Shown in pieces: positions 54,241-63,945 of a DNA stretch of 64,000 bases. Source of the DNA: Erinaceus europaeus (taxonomy: Eukaryota > Chordata > Mammalia > Eulipotyphla > Erinaceidae). Under the pieces are notes generated by a model. That model was not told the origin of the DNA and ran no database searches. It saw only the letters and a program-made list of their open reading frames with translations. Every line of letters begins with the position of its first letter. The stretch's first letter is position 1. The stretch covers positions 68,721,680 through 68,785,679 of the forward strand of contig NC_080179.1 in NCBI RefSeq assembly GCF_950295315.1, written 5' to 3'. The translations under genes and the position numbers were made by a program.

Positions 54241-54765
54241 TTTATGACATTCTTAATCTTCATTCAATCATAGTGTTTATATTGAACAATATATGAATTA
54301 TATATGAATAAAGATATTCCACTTTATTCATGAATCATGTTAGGAATTGCAATATTAAAAATTTTAATTTCATCTATTGATTGATTTTATTAGCCAGTCT
54401 AAAAATAGTGCTCTTTTTATTAAAATCAGAATTCAAAGGTCTCTTGAACTTTCAGTTCCCAAAGGCAGCAGAATATATAAAAGGTACCTCCCACATAATC
54501 TATACCATCAAAACTTCCTATGTGTGAGTACATAAAAATAATCATTTCTCACAATCACTGTAAATCACATTGAAATGATGCCTATCTAAGTAATAAATGA
54601 CTTCCCCATCATCAAATCCTTCCTCTCAGTAAAATAACCAAAAGCTATTTCCAAAAGAGAGAAGCTTAACCAATAATTTTCACAAAGCCATGTGGTATGA
54701 AACATTGTGACTTTCATATCAATAAGACTGGGCTTGGGTTAGGCCACTATCTAAGAGCTTGGGTT
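54241..54765. other. AT-rich unique sequence
   Basis: No gene or repeat recognised. Confidence 0.5.
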
Positions 54766-55165
54766 AGTGACTGGGGAAATAGTAGAAACTGGTAGAGTGT
54801 TGGACTCTCATGCCTGAGGTTCCTGATTTGATCTCCAGCACTGCATGTACTGAAGTGGTGCTCTGGCTTTTCTTTCTCTGAGGCCTCTCTGCTTCAGATG
54901 AAAGTCTGTTGTAGCTAATAAATAATTAGACATTTAAAACTGTATCAAATTAGAACATGTATAAAAATTAGAAAGAAAAATTACGGCGATTTGTAATAGC
55001 CCCAAATTGGAAGCTACCCGAATGTCTCAGGCCAGATGAGTGGTTCAGGCAAATGTAGTATATACACAATGAGATGCTGATCAGTTGTAAGAAAAGATGA
55101 GACGTAGGGTTGGGAGATACCATAATGATTATGCATAAGACTTTCATGCCTTGTTTCATTTCAGA
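54766..55165 (+). mobile_element. SINE-C and an L1 3' fragment
   Basis: SINE-C at about 54766-54935 is followed by L1 3' text at about 54985-55100 ('tttgtaatagccccaaattggaagctacccg', 'agatgagtggttcaggc'), then the beginning of another SINE-C head at about 55108-55160. Confidence 0.7.
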
Positions 55166-55276
55166 CTGTGCCCAGAGATATCGGACATGAAAGGTCAGCC
55201 CTTCAGTTTCATTACTCTGGTGAGACCTTTCCTAGCTCACAGGACTCCTTAAGTCCATTTCGGGTGACACACTTCT

Positions 55277-55624
55277 TTTTTTTTTGCCTCCAGGGTTATT
55301 GCTGGGGCTCAGTGCCTGCACCAAGAAGCCACTGCTCCTGGAGGCCATTTTTTCCCTTTTGTTACCCTGGTTGTTTTATCATTGTTGAGGTTATTATTGT
55401 CATTGTTATTGATATTGTTGTTGTTGGATAGGACAGAGAGAAATAGAGAGAGGAGGGGAAGACAGAGGAAGGGAGAGAAAGACAGACACCTGCAAACCTG
55501 CTTCACCGCCTGTGAAGCGACTCTCTTGCAGGTGGGGAACCGGGGGCTTGAACTGGGATCCTTCTACTGATCCTTATGCTTTGCACCACGTGCGCTTAAC
55601 CAGTTGCACTACTGCCCAACCCCC
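55277..55624 (-). mobile_element. SINE-A, long subtype, with target-site duplication
   Basis: 'ggtgacacacttctt' (about 55264-55278) and 'ggtgacaaacttctt' (about 55626-55640) flank it with one mismatch. The complete reverse signature is present. Confidence 0.92.
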
Positions 55625-55640
55625 AGGTGACAAACTTCTT

Positions 55641-56042
55641 AACGAAACCTCAAAACCTAGATATAGACCAGGGCCTATGAGATAAGGCATATGTACATGT
55701 ATCCATAAGTTAGGGGAAAATGCATATGCTATTTTAAAATATATATTAAAATATTAAAGCAAAAGTTCACTATAGTTTGCAGTGAGTCACTATATGAAGC
55801 AAGCAAGTAGAAAGACCTAAAAAGACATCATATAGTACCTAATGAAACAGTTCTTAAACCTAGACACCCTCCTCTCCTCACCTACCTTCTATTACATGTC
55901 CCTCAGTCACTGCAAAGCTAACCTTGTCAGACAAAGTAAGAACTACAAGGACTAAATAAGGGCAAGAGACTGGCAAGACTGGGCGAGAGAGAAAGAGAGA
56001 GAGGGAGAGAGAGAGGCTAAGAGAGAAAAGTTAAGAAAGCTT
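55641..56042. other. AT-rich unique sequence with a GA-rich patch
   Basis: 55981-56024 is purine-rich (GAGAGAGGGAGA). No gene is seen. Confidence 0.5.
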
Positions 56043-56048
56043 TGTGAC

Positions 56049-56338
56049 TGTTGTATGCTTTACATTGGTTTGATCTAGCTCTCCCCCTGCCAGGAAAATT
56101 GGTTTAGTCCTGCTAGTTTCAAGGGCCGCTTGTCCCCGCCCCCAAAGAACCCCGACAGAGTTCGAGACTTCTTGGTGCCGCCATGTGAGAAGGATGCAGG
56201 AGAGTTCTGTTTGGTGACTAGTTTGGGTTAGTTTATGAATCGTTGTTCGTGAATAAAGAAATACAGTTTCCCGGCCCAGCCGCGTGTCTCTGGTCGTCTC
56301 TGTTACCCGCCCGTGAAGCCAGCCCGGATAAAACAACA
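56049..56338 (+). mobile_element. Solo LTR of a class II-type endogenous retrovirus
   Basis: This 290-bp element begins TGTTGTATGC and ends AAAACAACA, giving inverted TGTTGT/ACAACA ends. A perfect 6-bp target duplication TGTGAC lies at 56043-56048 and 56339-56344. A six-base duplication fits betaretrovirus-like (class II) integration. It has an AATAAA at 56252-56257 and a CpG-rich U5 ('cccggcccagccgcgtgtc'). No internal genes are present, so recombination between two LTRs removed the provirus. Retained CpGs and exact duplications suggest modest age. Confidence 0.92.
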
Positions 56339-56344
56339 TGTGAC

Positions 56345-56685
56345 CTTATATAATTTCTTAGGCTTTTCTAAATTTCAACTTCCTTCTCATGAATTGGAGA
56401 TTCTGTCACCCCATACTGTTTTTGTGAATATTAAAAGATACTTATGTAAATTTATAGGTAATATCTGTTCAAAAATTGTTAATTCTAATCTCTTTTTGAT
56501 TTATAAATAGAGACACTACAGTAAATGTAAACAGTTTGAACTTTACAGTAATTTAGCCAAACTCCGTATAAAAAAACTACTTTGCACCAACATAGGCCTT
56601 TGTAAGATTTAGCTTTCTAAACACACTATGTCAACTATAAATGCTGATACTTCTAAAATTTCTAGTTTCTTTAAAAAAAAAATTA
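56345..56685. other. AT-rich unique sequence
   Basis: No gene or repeat recognised. Confidence 0.5.
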
Positions 56686-56689
56686 TTTC

Positions 56690-56848
56690 TCCATTTCTCT
56701 CTGTCCTATCCAATGACAGGAACAACAACAATAATAATAATCACCATAAGGATGGAATAAGGGCAACAAAAAGGGGAAAAAATAGCCTCCAGGAGCAGTG
56801 GATTCGCACTGAATCCAGGCAATAACCCTGGGGACAAAAAAAAAAAAT
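56690..56848 (+). mobile_element. SINE-A, 5' truncated
   Basis: It begins in the body at 'ctccatttctctctgtcc', then the linker, the distal segment 'gcctccaggagcagtggattcg' and a poly(A) at 56836-56847. Confidence 0.85.
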
Positions 56849-57570
56849 AGATGGTCATGTAGTGAAAATTGATATTTTAAAAGCCCATACAGTACTTTTT
56901 CACCATAGAAAATATTAACTTCAGAGCCTCCTAACCAAATTATCAAACAATGTCAACTAAAGAAATACTTGAACAGACTAGGGCCAAGAAATGTAGACAG
57001 GAAGGTGACCAGGAAGAAATCTCCTAAGACTATAATAAAGGACTGAATTTTCTCATGTAAAAACCAATGCGTAGTGGGCCAAAAAGACAGTTTACCTGGA
57101 TTATGTGATTGCTTTGTCTAGTGTACAACTCAGCTTCAAACTCCCTTTCTCCCATATTCCTCACAACATCGGAGAAAACTTCGGTGTGGTGTTTCCTTTT
57201 TCCTGTCTGTTTTTGCCTCTCAATTTCTACCTGGAAAAAAAAAAAGATTAGATGATTTTGAAGAACTAAAACACTAATACATGTCTGCTTTTTTCTTACC
57301 TATAAATTATTTGTGTAAATTTCCATTACCCACTTATCATGACCTTAAGGTTCAAGAAAATGTCAGCTCTCACATATCTTACCTTTCAAAAAACTGAGAT
57401 GTAAAATATTAATACTAAAATAGCCATAAATTTTGTATCTTCTATGGATACACTATGGATTTTGAGTGCTATGTTTCAAATACTGTATTGTAACATGAAA
57501 GAATTCAATTGATTTATTTTTTCATAAATTTTCCTGTATCTGTCATGCAATTTTCTTTTTTTGTTTGTTT
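56849..57570. other. Mostly unique sequence with a SINE-C-like remnant
   Basis: A diverged SINE-C-like copy lies at about 57075-57245 with an A-rich tail. The remainder is AT-rich and featureless. Confidence 0.45.
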
Positions 57571-57577
57571 GTTTTTT

Positions 57578-57900
57578 TGCCTCCAGGGTTATTGCTGGGG
57601 CTCAGTGCCTGCACTACAAATCCACTGCTTCTGGAGGCCATTTTTTTCCTTTTGCTGCCCTTGTTGTCTGTCGTCGTTGTTGTTAATATTATTTTCATTG
57701 TTGTTGGATAGGACAGAGAGAAATGGAGAGAGGAGGGGAAGACAGAGAGGGGGAGAGAAAGATAGACACTTGCAGACCTGCTTCACCATCTGTGGAGCGA
57801 CTCCCCTGCAGGTGGGGAGCCTGGGGCTCTAACTGGGGTCCTTACGCCGGTCCTTGCACTTTGTGCCACATGTAACCCGTTGTGCTACCGTCCGGCCCCC
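57578..57900 (-). mobile_element. SINE-A, long subtype, with target-site duplication
   Basis: It is flanked by 'atcatgcaat(a/t)ttct'-type repeats at about 57543 and 57903. The head has a small deletion ('cacatgtaacccgttgtgctacc'). Confidence 0.9.
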
Positions 57901-58190
57901 TATCATGCAATATTCTATTTTAAAATGATTTATGTTGTATTTTAAACTAAAATATTATTTAATTTCTAATGAGTTTTTTTTTTGACTTAGGAGATAACCC
58001 TTATAATTTTGTTAAACCTATAAAATTTCAAAGAAACAGTTCCTATCATTGGGCATATGGAGGCACCACTAAGATATCAACTTGAAATTTGAGACAGTAG
58101 TAGATTTTTTTTATTACTAAGGCCAGATTTCTCTATTTGAGGATTTCTTGGTTGTCTGTATAGTGAGGATAAATACCACCTCCAACAAGT
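57901..58190. other. AT-rich unique sequence
   Basis: No gene or repeat recognised. Confidence 0.5.
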
Positions 58191-58194
58191 CTCT

Positions 58195-58690
58195 TTACTA
58201 TCTTTTTTCAAAGAAAATATTTTTGTTTATTTTAGTGAGAGACAGAAAGATAGAGAGCTAAGCAGTGCTCTGGTCTATGGCGGTGTTAGGGACTGAACCT
58301 GGGGACCTTGCAGCCTCATGGGTGAAAGTCGTTTTACATAACCATTATGCTATCTCCCCAGCCCCAACAGCATGTTATTATTATTTTTTTTCTAACTATG
58401 CAGACATATCAGCAACAGCACTTATCACTGTTTGGTTTTCACCATTGAATAGACCAGAGATTCTCAGTTTCATTAGTTAATCACCACTTATCCATGGGAC
58501 TGGGAGACGAGACAATAGTTCATTCCAGGTAGGGACTCTTGGGTTTGAGCCTGGGGACCACATGGGAATATCATGACTAACAGAACTCCATGGATGGTGA
58601 GAGGTACTGAAGTGTCTCTCCGGTCTCTCTCCTCTCTCTTTTTTTTATTTTTTAACTTTTTAATTTTAGTTTGTTGAATTTATTTATTTA
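58195..58690. mobile_element. SINE-C (reverse) and a degraded forward SINE
   Basis: A reverse SINE-C at about 58215-58365 ('agcagtgctctggtctatggcggtgttagggactgaacctgggg', 'accattatgctatctccccagcccc'). A forward copy at about 58500-58660 has 'ggacttgggtttgagcctgg'-type text and a CT end. Confidence 0.75.
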
Positions 58691-58694
58691 TTTA

Positions 58695-58980
58695 TTTTTA
58701 TTTTTAATATTTATTTATTCCCTTTTGTTGACCTTGTTTTATTGTTGTAGTTATTATTGTTGTTATTGATGTCGTCGTTGTTGGATAGGACAGAGAGAAA
58801 TGGAGAGAGGAGGGGAAGACAGAGAAGGGGAGAGAAAGACACCTGCAGCCCTGCTTCACCGTCTGTGAAGCGACTCCCCTGCAGGTGGGGAGCCTGGGAC
58901 TCGAACTGGGACCCTTATGCTGGTCCTTGCGCTTTGCGCCACGTGCGCTTAACCAGCTGCGCTACTGCCCGACTCCCATC
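58695..58980 (-). mobile_element. SINE-A
   Basis: Reverse signature from 'atttattcccttttgttgacc' to 'gctgcgctactgcccgactccc'. It inserted in the CT tail of the preceding SINE, since 'atctctcttctctttt' follows. Confidence 0.9.
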
Positions 58981-59410
58981 TCTCTTCTCTTTTTAAAAAA
59001 TGATTTAAAAAAACGACCCAGTGACGTCATTAAGTGCTATCATGTGTGTGCAAGGTCTTGGGCTTATTTCCTACAAATAACAGAGACAACAGACTTGATT
59101 ATCAGAGGCCTGGAAGGACCTGTCACATCTGAGCAAAGCTGTGGTCCTCCAGACATGGTAAGGGCTTAAGTCCAGGTGTGTTTTTTTTTTTCCTCAGGTT
59201 TATTTTATTATTTCAAGTCAAATGAATCACATATGAAATAGAAACCAGAGTACTAGGAATCTCAGCTATATTCTACCAGCTACCTGGTAGAATTTAAATT
59301 TAGTCCAGCCACCTAAATTCAGATTTATTTGTATGTATATATATATATATATATATACACAAATTCAGATTTATTATATATATACAAATTCATATTTATT
59401 ATGTATATAT
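58981..59410. other. Unique sequence and AT microsatellite
   Basis: 59336-59425 contains (AT)n and related TATACA runs in two blocks. No gene is seen. Confidence 0.5.
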
Positions 59411-59424
59411 ATACATATATACAC

Positions 59425-59575
59425 ATTTATTTATTGTAAGAGAGAAAATAAAAGAGGGGGAGAAAGAGGGCCAGAGCATTACTCAGCTCTGACATAAGGT
59501 GGAGCCGGGGATTGAACATTGGCATCTGGGGTCTCAGGCAAAGTGGCACCGAGTATCTCCGCAGCTCTTAATCTA
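59425..59575 (-). mobile_element. SINE-C, reverse
   Basis: 'gggccagagcattactcagctctgacataaggtggagccggggattgaac' and 'gcaccgagtatctccgcagc' give the reverse body and head. Confidence 0.75.
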
Positions 59576-59589
59576 GATTTTAAATGAAT

Positions 59590-61085
59590 TAATTTTTTCA
59601 CCCCCAAGACCCCTTTGCTCTAGAATCACAGTTGTGGTTCATGCTGTGACAAGTGAGAGAAGAAAATTTTGTGTCAATTCCGGTGACTGACCCCTTCCGA
59701 TTAACTTTTGGAGTCCAGATGGGCGTCCAAGGAAGGGCTCCTGTGGTTTGGGGCGTCGGTCAGTCCCTACTCTCCATCCGGCCACAGAGGGTGCCCTGAT
59801 CTAGTGGGAAGGTTCCAGATCAAGCTTCCCACCTACAGCAGCCTCACTGCTGATCATCTGCTCCAGTGGAATCTGTGACTCTGGTAAAACCTTGGTTTTT
59901 CAAATGGGCTTCCAGCTCTTTCTTCCCTGTGCCCACCACCAGTAGTCCCTGGCAGGTGAGGGCGGTGTACAGTGGCACCAGGGAGGCCCCTGTCCCTTAT
60001 CTCCTCCACTACTTTCTTTCCACTGCTTACATCACCAACTCCAATGATGGGGATCTCCCGGGTGATTTCAGTCGAAAAATCTCAGAGGGGCTTCTCACTC
60101 AGCCCTCCTGTATGAGCGCACAGGACACCTTCAAGGCTGGCAGGGTGGCCCAACACTCTTACCACACTGGCGCTATCCTTCTTGTCCAGGGTCGTGACGT
60201 CTGGTGAGATTTTCACCAGCACAGTCGGCTTACATGTTCCTTTTATTTTTTCCCCCTCTCATATTAATTAGCGATTTGTGAGACTATAAGTGAATAGGAG
60301 TGTATATTAATACCACTCCTGCCACCAAAGGTCTGCTCCCATCGCCCCCAGTAAAGTTGAATCTCTCTTCTCACCCACCACCCCAGAGTTTTTTACTTAG
60401 GTACCATACTCCAAAATCAGTCAGGTTCTGCTTTGAGTTTCCCTTTCTGTTCTTCTCCCTCAACTTCTGTTGATGAGTGGTGTCACCCATACTCATCTTT
60501 GTCTTTCTGACTTAGCTGACTTAACATAATTCCTTCTAGCTCCATCCAAGATGGGTAGGAGAAGGTGGGTTCATTATTCTTAATGGCTACGTAGTATTCC
60601 ATTATGTAAATATACCACAGCTTTTTCAGCCACTCATCTGTTGTTGGGCACCTGGGTTGCTTCCAGGTTTTAGCTATTACAAACTGTGCTGTTATGAACC
60701 TAGATGTGCACAAATCTTTCTGGTTGGGTGTTATGGAGTCCTTAGGCTATATCCCTAGGAGAGGAATTACTGGGTTATATGGAAGGTCCACTTCTAGCCT
60801 TGTGAGACTAGACTACTCTCCCCAGAGGTTGGACAAAATTTTACATTCTCACCAGCACCTTGGTCAGCAAGCACCACAGCTCACTCTTTCCCTGGGGGCT
60901 CCAAAGCCCAGCTCTGTTGGGACTGGACACATTCACTGCCAAGTGGTCAGCCAAGTGGCCCAGGACTCGAACCCCTTCTGCATAGTCCAAGGCAGCATCC
61001 ACCGAGGTCTTCTTCTTTCCCAGGCTGATTCTTAGTGGCGGTCCATTTTCTGTGAGCCTGGCTGCACCTGCCTTTGTCTCTTTAC
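59590..61085 (-). pseudogene. DHODH: DHODH processed pseudogene, 5' truncated, split by an L1
   Basis: The parent gene encodes dihydroorotate dehydrogenase, the mitochondrial FMN enzyme of pyrimidine synthesis. On the minus strand, 61085-60858 reads as the codons from about residue 165 on: '[10 protein letters not shown]', '[20 protein letters not shown]', '[19 protein letters not shown]', 'LLTK'. An L1 interrupts here. 60230-59844 then resumes with '[18 protein letters not shown]', 'ASVV', '[10 protein letters not shown]', 'IPIIGVGDVSSG' and the C-terminus 'NQGFTRVTD...GADDQQ' with a stop at 59844-59846. About 250 bases of 3' UTR-like DNA follow. Exons are joined without introns, as in a retrocopy. 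Disabling changes are loss of the N-terminal half, a TGA after 'SEKPL', an in-frame loss of about 12 codons including the TNTT (FMN-binding) segment, loss of about 8 codons before 'IPIIGVG', and a frameshift near 'EEIRDRG'. The catalytic-loop 'SSPN' persists. No clear poly(A) tail or target duplication was seen. Confidence 0.92.
60230..60860 (-). mobile_element. 5'-truncated L1 inserted in the DHODH pseudogene
   Basis: In reverse it shows 'gactataagtgaataggagtg', 'tcacccatactcatctttgtctttctgac', 'ggctacgtagtattccattatg', 'cactcatctgttgttgggcacctggg', 'atccctaggagaggaattactgggttatatgg' and 'acattctcaccagcacc', the L1 ORF2 end and 3' UTR. At the 5' junction L1 and pseudogene share GTGCTGGTGA, so microhomology probably joined them with loss of about 40 bases of pseudogene. 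Confidence 0.88.
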
Positions 61086-61235
61086 TGTCTTTTAATGTGC
61101 AAGTACTTAGACTCTCTCTTCATTTTTCTTCTGTATTCAAGTCACTAGAAAGCACTGTGACAATTGGATACTTCTACAGAAATTCAGTTCAAAAAGTAAA
61201 ATAAATGATGTGCAATTATTAAACAGTTTGGCTTG
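61086..61235. other. Unique sequence 5' of the DHODH retrocopy
   Basis: No resemblance to upstream DHODH exons is visible, so the retrocopy starts at about 61085. Confidence 0.6.
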
Positions 61236-61239
61236 CACT

Positions 61240-61460
61240 GGATATTTATTTTCTTTTATTTGTTATTAGATAGAACAGAGAGAAAATGAGAGAAGACCAG
61301 GGGATAGAGAGGGAGAGGAAAAAATATAGACATCTGCAGACCTGCTTCACCACTTGTGAAGTGGACCCCTTACAGGTGGGGAGCAGGGGCTCGAACCTGG
61401 GTCCTTTAACTTGGGAGTATGTGTGCTTAACTGGGTGCACCACCACCTAGCTCCCAGAGA
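61240..61460 (-). mobile_element. SINE-B, reverse
   Basis: 'ttattagatagaacagagagaaaatgag', 'cccttacaggtggggagcaggggctcgaacctggg' and 'gggtgcaccaccacctagctccc'. Confidence 0.85.
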
Positions 61461-61690
61461 TTTTTTTTTAAAAGATAGAGCAGTTAATTTCAGAGAGCAA
61501 AAGAATGGCATTGGGGGGGGGGGGGGACTATGAAGAAACAAGTCACTAGCTGTACACAGGAGTCTCTGTTAACAGAAAATCTCAAATATCAATCTGGTAG
61601 AAATAATAGAAGCAGGTTTTTAAAAAACAAAATTTGAAGTTTCAAATATTTTGCAAAGCTAGAATTACGGAATGTAATGTTTCTAGGTAG
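61461..61690. other. Unique sequence with a G run
   Basis: A pure G stretch of about 14 bases lies at 61514-61527. Otherwise nothing is recognised. Confidence 0.5.
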
Positions 61691-61711
61691 CAAGATGGCG
61701 CCATCTACTGA
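61691..61711 (-). promoter_or_regulatory. Overlapping CTCF-like and YY1-like motifs
   Basis: On the minus strand 61698-61711 reads TCAGTAGATGGCGC, agreeing with the CTCF core CCANNAGRKGGCRS at all but the first base. On the plus strand CAAGATGGCGCC (61691-61702) resembles the YY1 site AAGATGGCGGC. The two motifs share the GGCGCC palindrome. Motif match only; occupancy is unknown. Confidence 0.35.
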
Positions 61712-61760
61712 CCAAATGTCCGACTGCAGCCTATCTTTGTTGCGTATGAATGAAGGGTTG

Positions 61761-61833
61761 GATAAATTAAGACAAGTTAACATGGCCCCTGTGCAAGGAT
61801 GACGTGCGAATTCGTGAAGCATTCCATATTTTT
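61761..61833 (+). pseudogene. RNU6: U6 snRNA pseudogene, 5' truncated
   Basis: The text from 'gataaattaagacaagttaacatgg' through 'cccctgtgcaaggatgac' and 'attcgtgaagcattccatattttt' matches the 3' two-thirds of U6 (spliceosomal, RNA polymerase III transcribed) with a few substitutions and a small insertion. The first 35 or so U6 bases, including 'gtgctcgcttcggc', are absent. There is no PSE/TATA upstream, so it is not a functional snRNA gene. It ends at the U6 T-run. Confidence 0.9.
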
Positions 61834-61839
61834 CTTTTA

Positions 61840-62115
61840 ATGTTTATTTATTTATTCCCTTTTGTTGACCTTATTGTTTTATTGTTGTAGTTATTATTGT
61901 TGTCGTCGTTGTTGGATAGGACAGAGAGAAATGGAGAGAGGAGGGGAAGACAGAGAAGGGGACAGAAAGATAGACACCTGCAGACCTGCTTCACCGCCTG
62001 TGAAGCGACTCCCCTGCAGGTGGGGAGCCGGGGGCTCGAACACGGGATCTTTATGCTGGTCCTTGTGCTTCGCGCCACATGCGCTTAACCCAACGCGCTA
62101 TCGCCTGACTCCCAT
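61840..62115 (-). mobile_element. SINE-A
   Basis: It begins right after the U6 pseudogene at 'ttaatgtttatttatttattccctttt' and ends 'caacgcgctatcgcctgactccc'. It is little diverged, with several CpGs kept in head and body. Confidence 0.9.
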
Positions 62116-62535
62116 CCCCATGCTGTTTCTCACACTTGGAAATTTTATTGTCTAGCATTTGTGCAGAACTTTGGGCTTGCCATTGCAAAACTACTCTGTG
62201 TCTATTTACATTTGATTGTAAGGGCTATAAATAGAAAGCTATCCTAAAGCCAAGAGCTCATTCATTTGAGATTAATTTGCCTTCACGTCCCAGCAGAGTT
62301 CACTTATTTCCCATGAGCGACCATTTGACCTTGTAAACGTTTATCTTTCTTTCCTCACTGAGGTTTCATACAGGGCTAATATCACTGCGACATGGACACA
62401 ATGCAGCAAACATATTTCTGTACCCCCTGCAGCTCCCCTGTAGCTTTTAACTCAGTTTCAACAACTTCAAATCTAGCAATTTACATTTACGATTGTGAAT
62501 TTGGAGATGGGAATTCATTTTACTGTTGTTCTTAC
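62116..62535. other. Repeat-free block with MEF2 site, candidate conserved element
   Basis: About 420 bases without repeats contain CTATAAATAG (62225-62234), an exact MEF2 consensus. 'gagattaatttgcc' at about 62270 is a homeodomain-type core. No gene is recognised. It is a candidate regulatory element, with conservation untested. Confidence 0.4.
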
Positions 62536-62537
62536 TA

Positions 62538-62825
62538 CTGCTACCAGTGTTATCAACCCTGACGATCAATGGGGTGACAGATGCCCCAGCCAGATCACCC
62601 TCATGTCCATACCAGCGCTATCCCTCGATCTCAGTGCCTACAGGCTGCTTCTGGTGGCCACTTTCCCCCTTTTATTTAAAGGACAGAGGAATAGAGACAG
62701 AGACACACCTGCAACACTGCTTATACAGTTTCTACCCTGTATGTAGGGACTGGGGGCTTGAACTTGGGTCCTTGTGCATGGTAACATGTGTGCTCAACTG
62801 GGTCTGCCACCGGCGACCCCCCAAA
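62538..62825 (-). mobile_element. Diverged reverse SINE
   Basis: 'accagtgttatcaaccctgacgatc', 'aggctgcttctggtggccac', 'gactgggggcttgaacttgggtcc' and 'gggtctgccaccggcgacccccc'. Confidence 0.75.
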
Positions 62826-62965
62826 TTCATATTATTTAAAATAACTTTAAATAAGGGTAAACTAAGTTACATGTTCTGTATACAGATGGCAAATGGATCT
62901 CACGTCCTCCTGCCATCAGACTAAAATACGGAGAATAAATTCTTAAAATATTGATTCCAGTGTTA
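62826..62965. other. AT-rich unique sequence
   Basis: Nothing recognised. Confidence 0.5.
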
Positions 62966-63945
62966 AGGTTTTAAACCAAGAGACCCCTCATAGAATGGGA
63001 GGTCTTTACATGCCATACATCAGACAAGAGGCTAATAACCAAAATATATAAAGAGCTTGCAAACTCAACCACAAGAAAACAAATAACCCCATCCAAAAAT
63101 GGGGAGAGAACATGGATAGAATATTCACCACAGAAAAGATCCAAAAGGCCGAGAAACACATGAAAAAACGCTCCGAGTCTTTGATTGTCAGAAAAATGCA
63201 AATAAAGACAACAAGGAGATACCACTTCACTCCTGTGAGAATGTCATACATCAGAAAAGGTAACAGCAGCAAATGCTGGAGAGGGTGTGGGGTCAAAGGA
63301 ACCCTCCTACACTGCTGGTGGGAATGTCAATTGGTCCAACCTCTGTGGAGAACAGTCTGGAGAACTCTCAGAAGGCTAGAAATGGACCTACCCTATGACC
63401 CTGCAATTCCTCTCCTGGGGCTATATCCTAAGGAACCCAACACACCCATCCAAAAAGATTTGTGTATACTATGTTCTTGGCAGCACAATTTGTAATAGCC
63501 AAAACCTGGAAGCAACCCAGGTGTCCAACAACAGATGAGTGGCTGAGCAAGTTGTGGTCTATGTACACAATGGAATACTACTCAGCTATTAAAATGGTGA
63601 CTTCACTGTTTTCAGCCAATCTTGGATAAAGCTTGAAAAAATTATGTTAAGTGAAATAAGTCAGAAGCAGAAGGATGAATATGGGATGATCTCACTCTCA
63701 AGCAGAAGTTGAAAAACAAGATCAGAAGAGAAAACACAAGTAGAACCTGAACTGGAATTGGTGTACTGCACCAAAGTAAAAGACTCTGGGGTGGGGGGTG
63801 GGGGGGGGGAGAATACAGGTCCAGAAAGGATGACAGAGGACCTAATGGGGGTTGTATTGTTATGTGGAAAATTGAGAAATGTTATGTACAAACGATTGTA
63901 TTTACTGTAGAATGTAAAACATTAATTACCCAATAAAGAAAAAAA
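62966..63945 (+). mobile_element. L1, 5' truncated, ORF2 C-terminus and complete 3' UTR
   Basis: The element keeps the end of ORF2, which encodes the L1 reverse transcriptase/endonuclease protein. From 63112 a frame encodes 127 residues, including 'CWRGCG' and 'TLLHCWWEC' (the C-terminal Cys/His-rich motif), then 'QPLWRTVWR' and '[16 protein letters not shown]', ending at a stop at 63495. Upstream, 62985-63110 is also ORF2 but carries stops or frameshifts. The 3' UTR has 'tatgggatgatctcactc', a G-rich run at 63790-63810 and AATAAA at 63932-63937. It cannot move on its own. Confidence 0.92.

Noticed and set aside
59590..61085. Functional DHODH gene
   Set aside because: Half of the protein is absent, there are no introns, and there are stops, gaps, a frameshift and an L1 insertion.
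63112..63495. Intact L1 ORF2 gene
   Set aside because: Only the C-terminal end is present. The endonuclease and reverse transcriptase domains are missing and upstream codons are broken.
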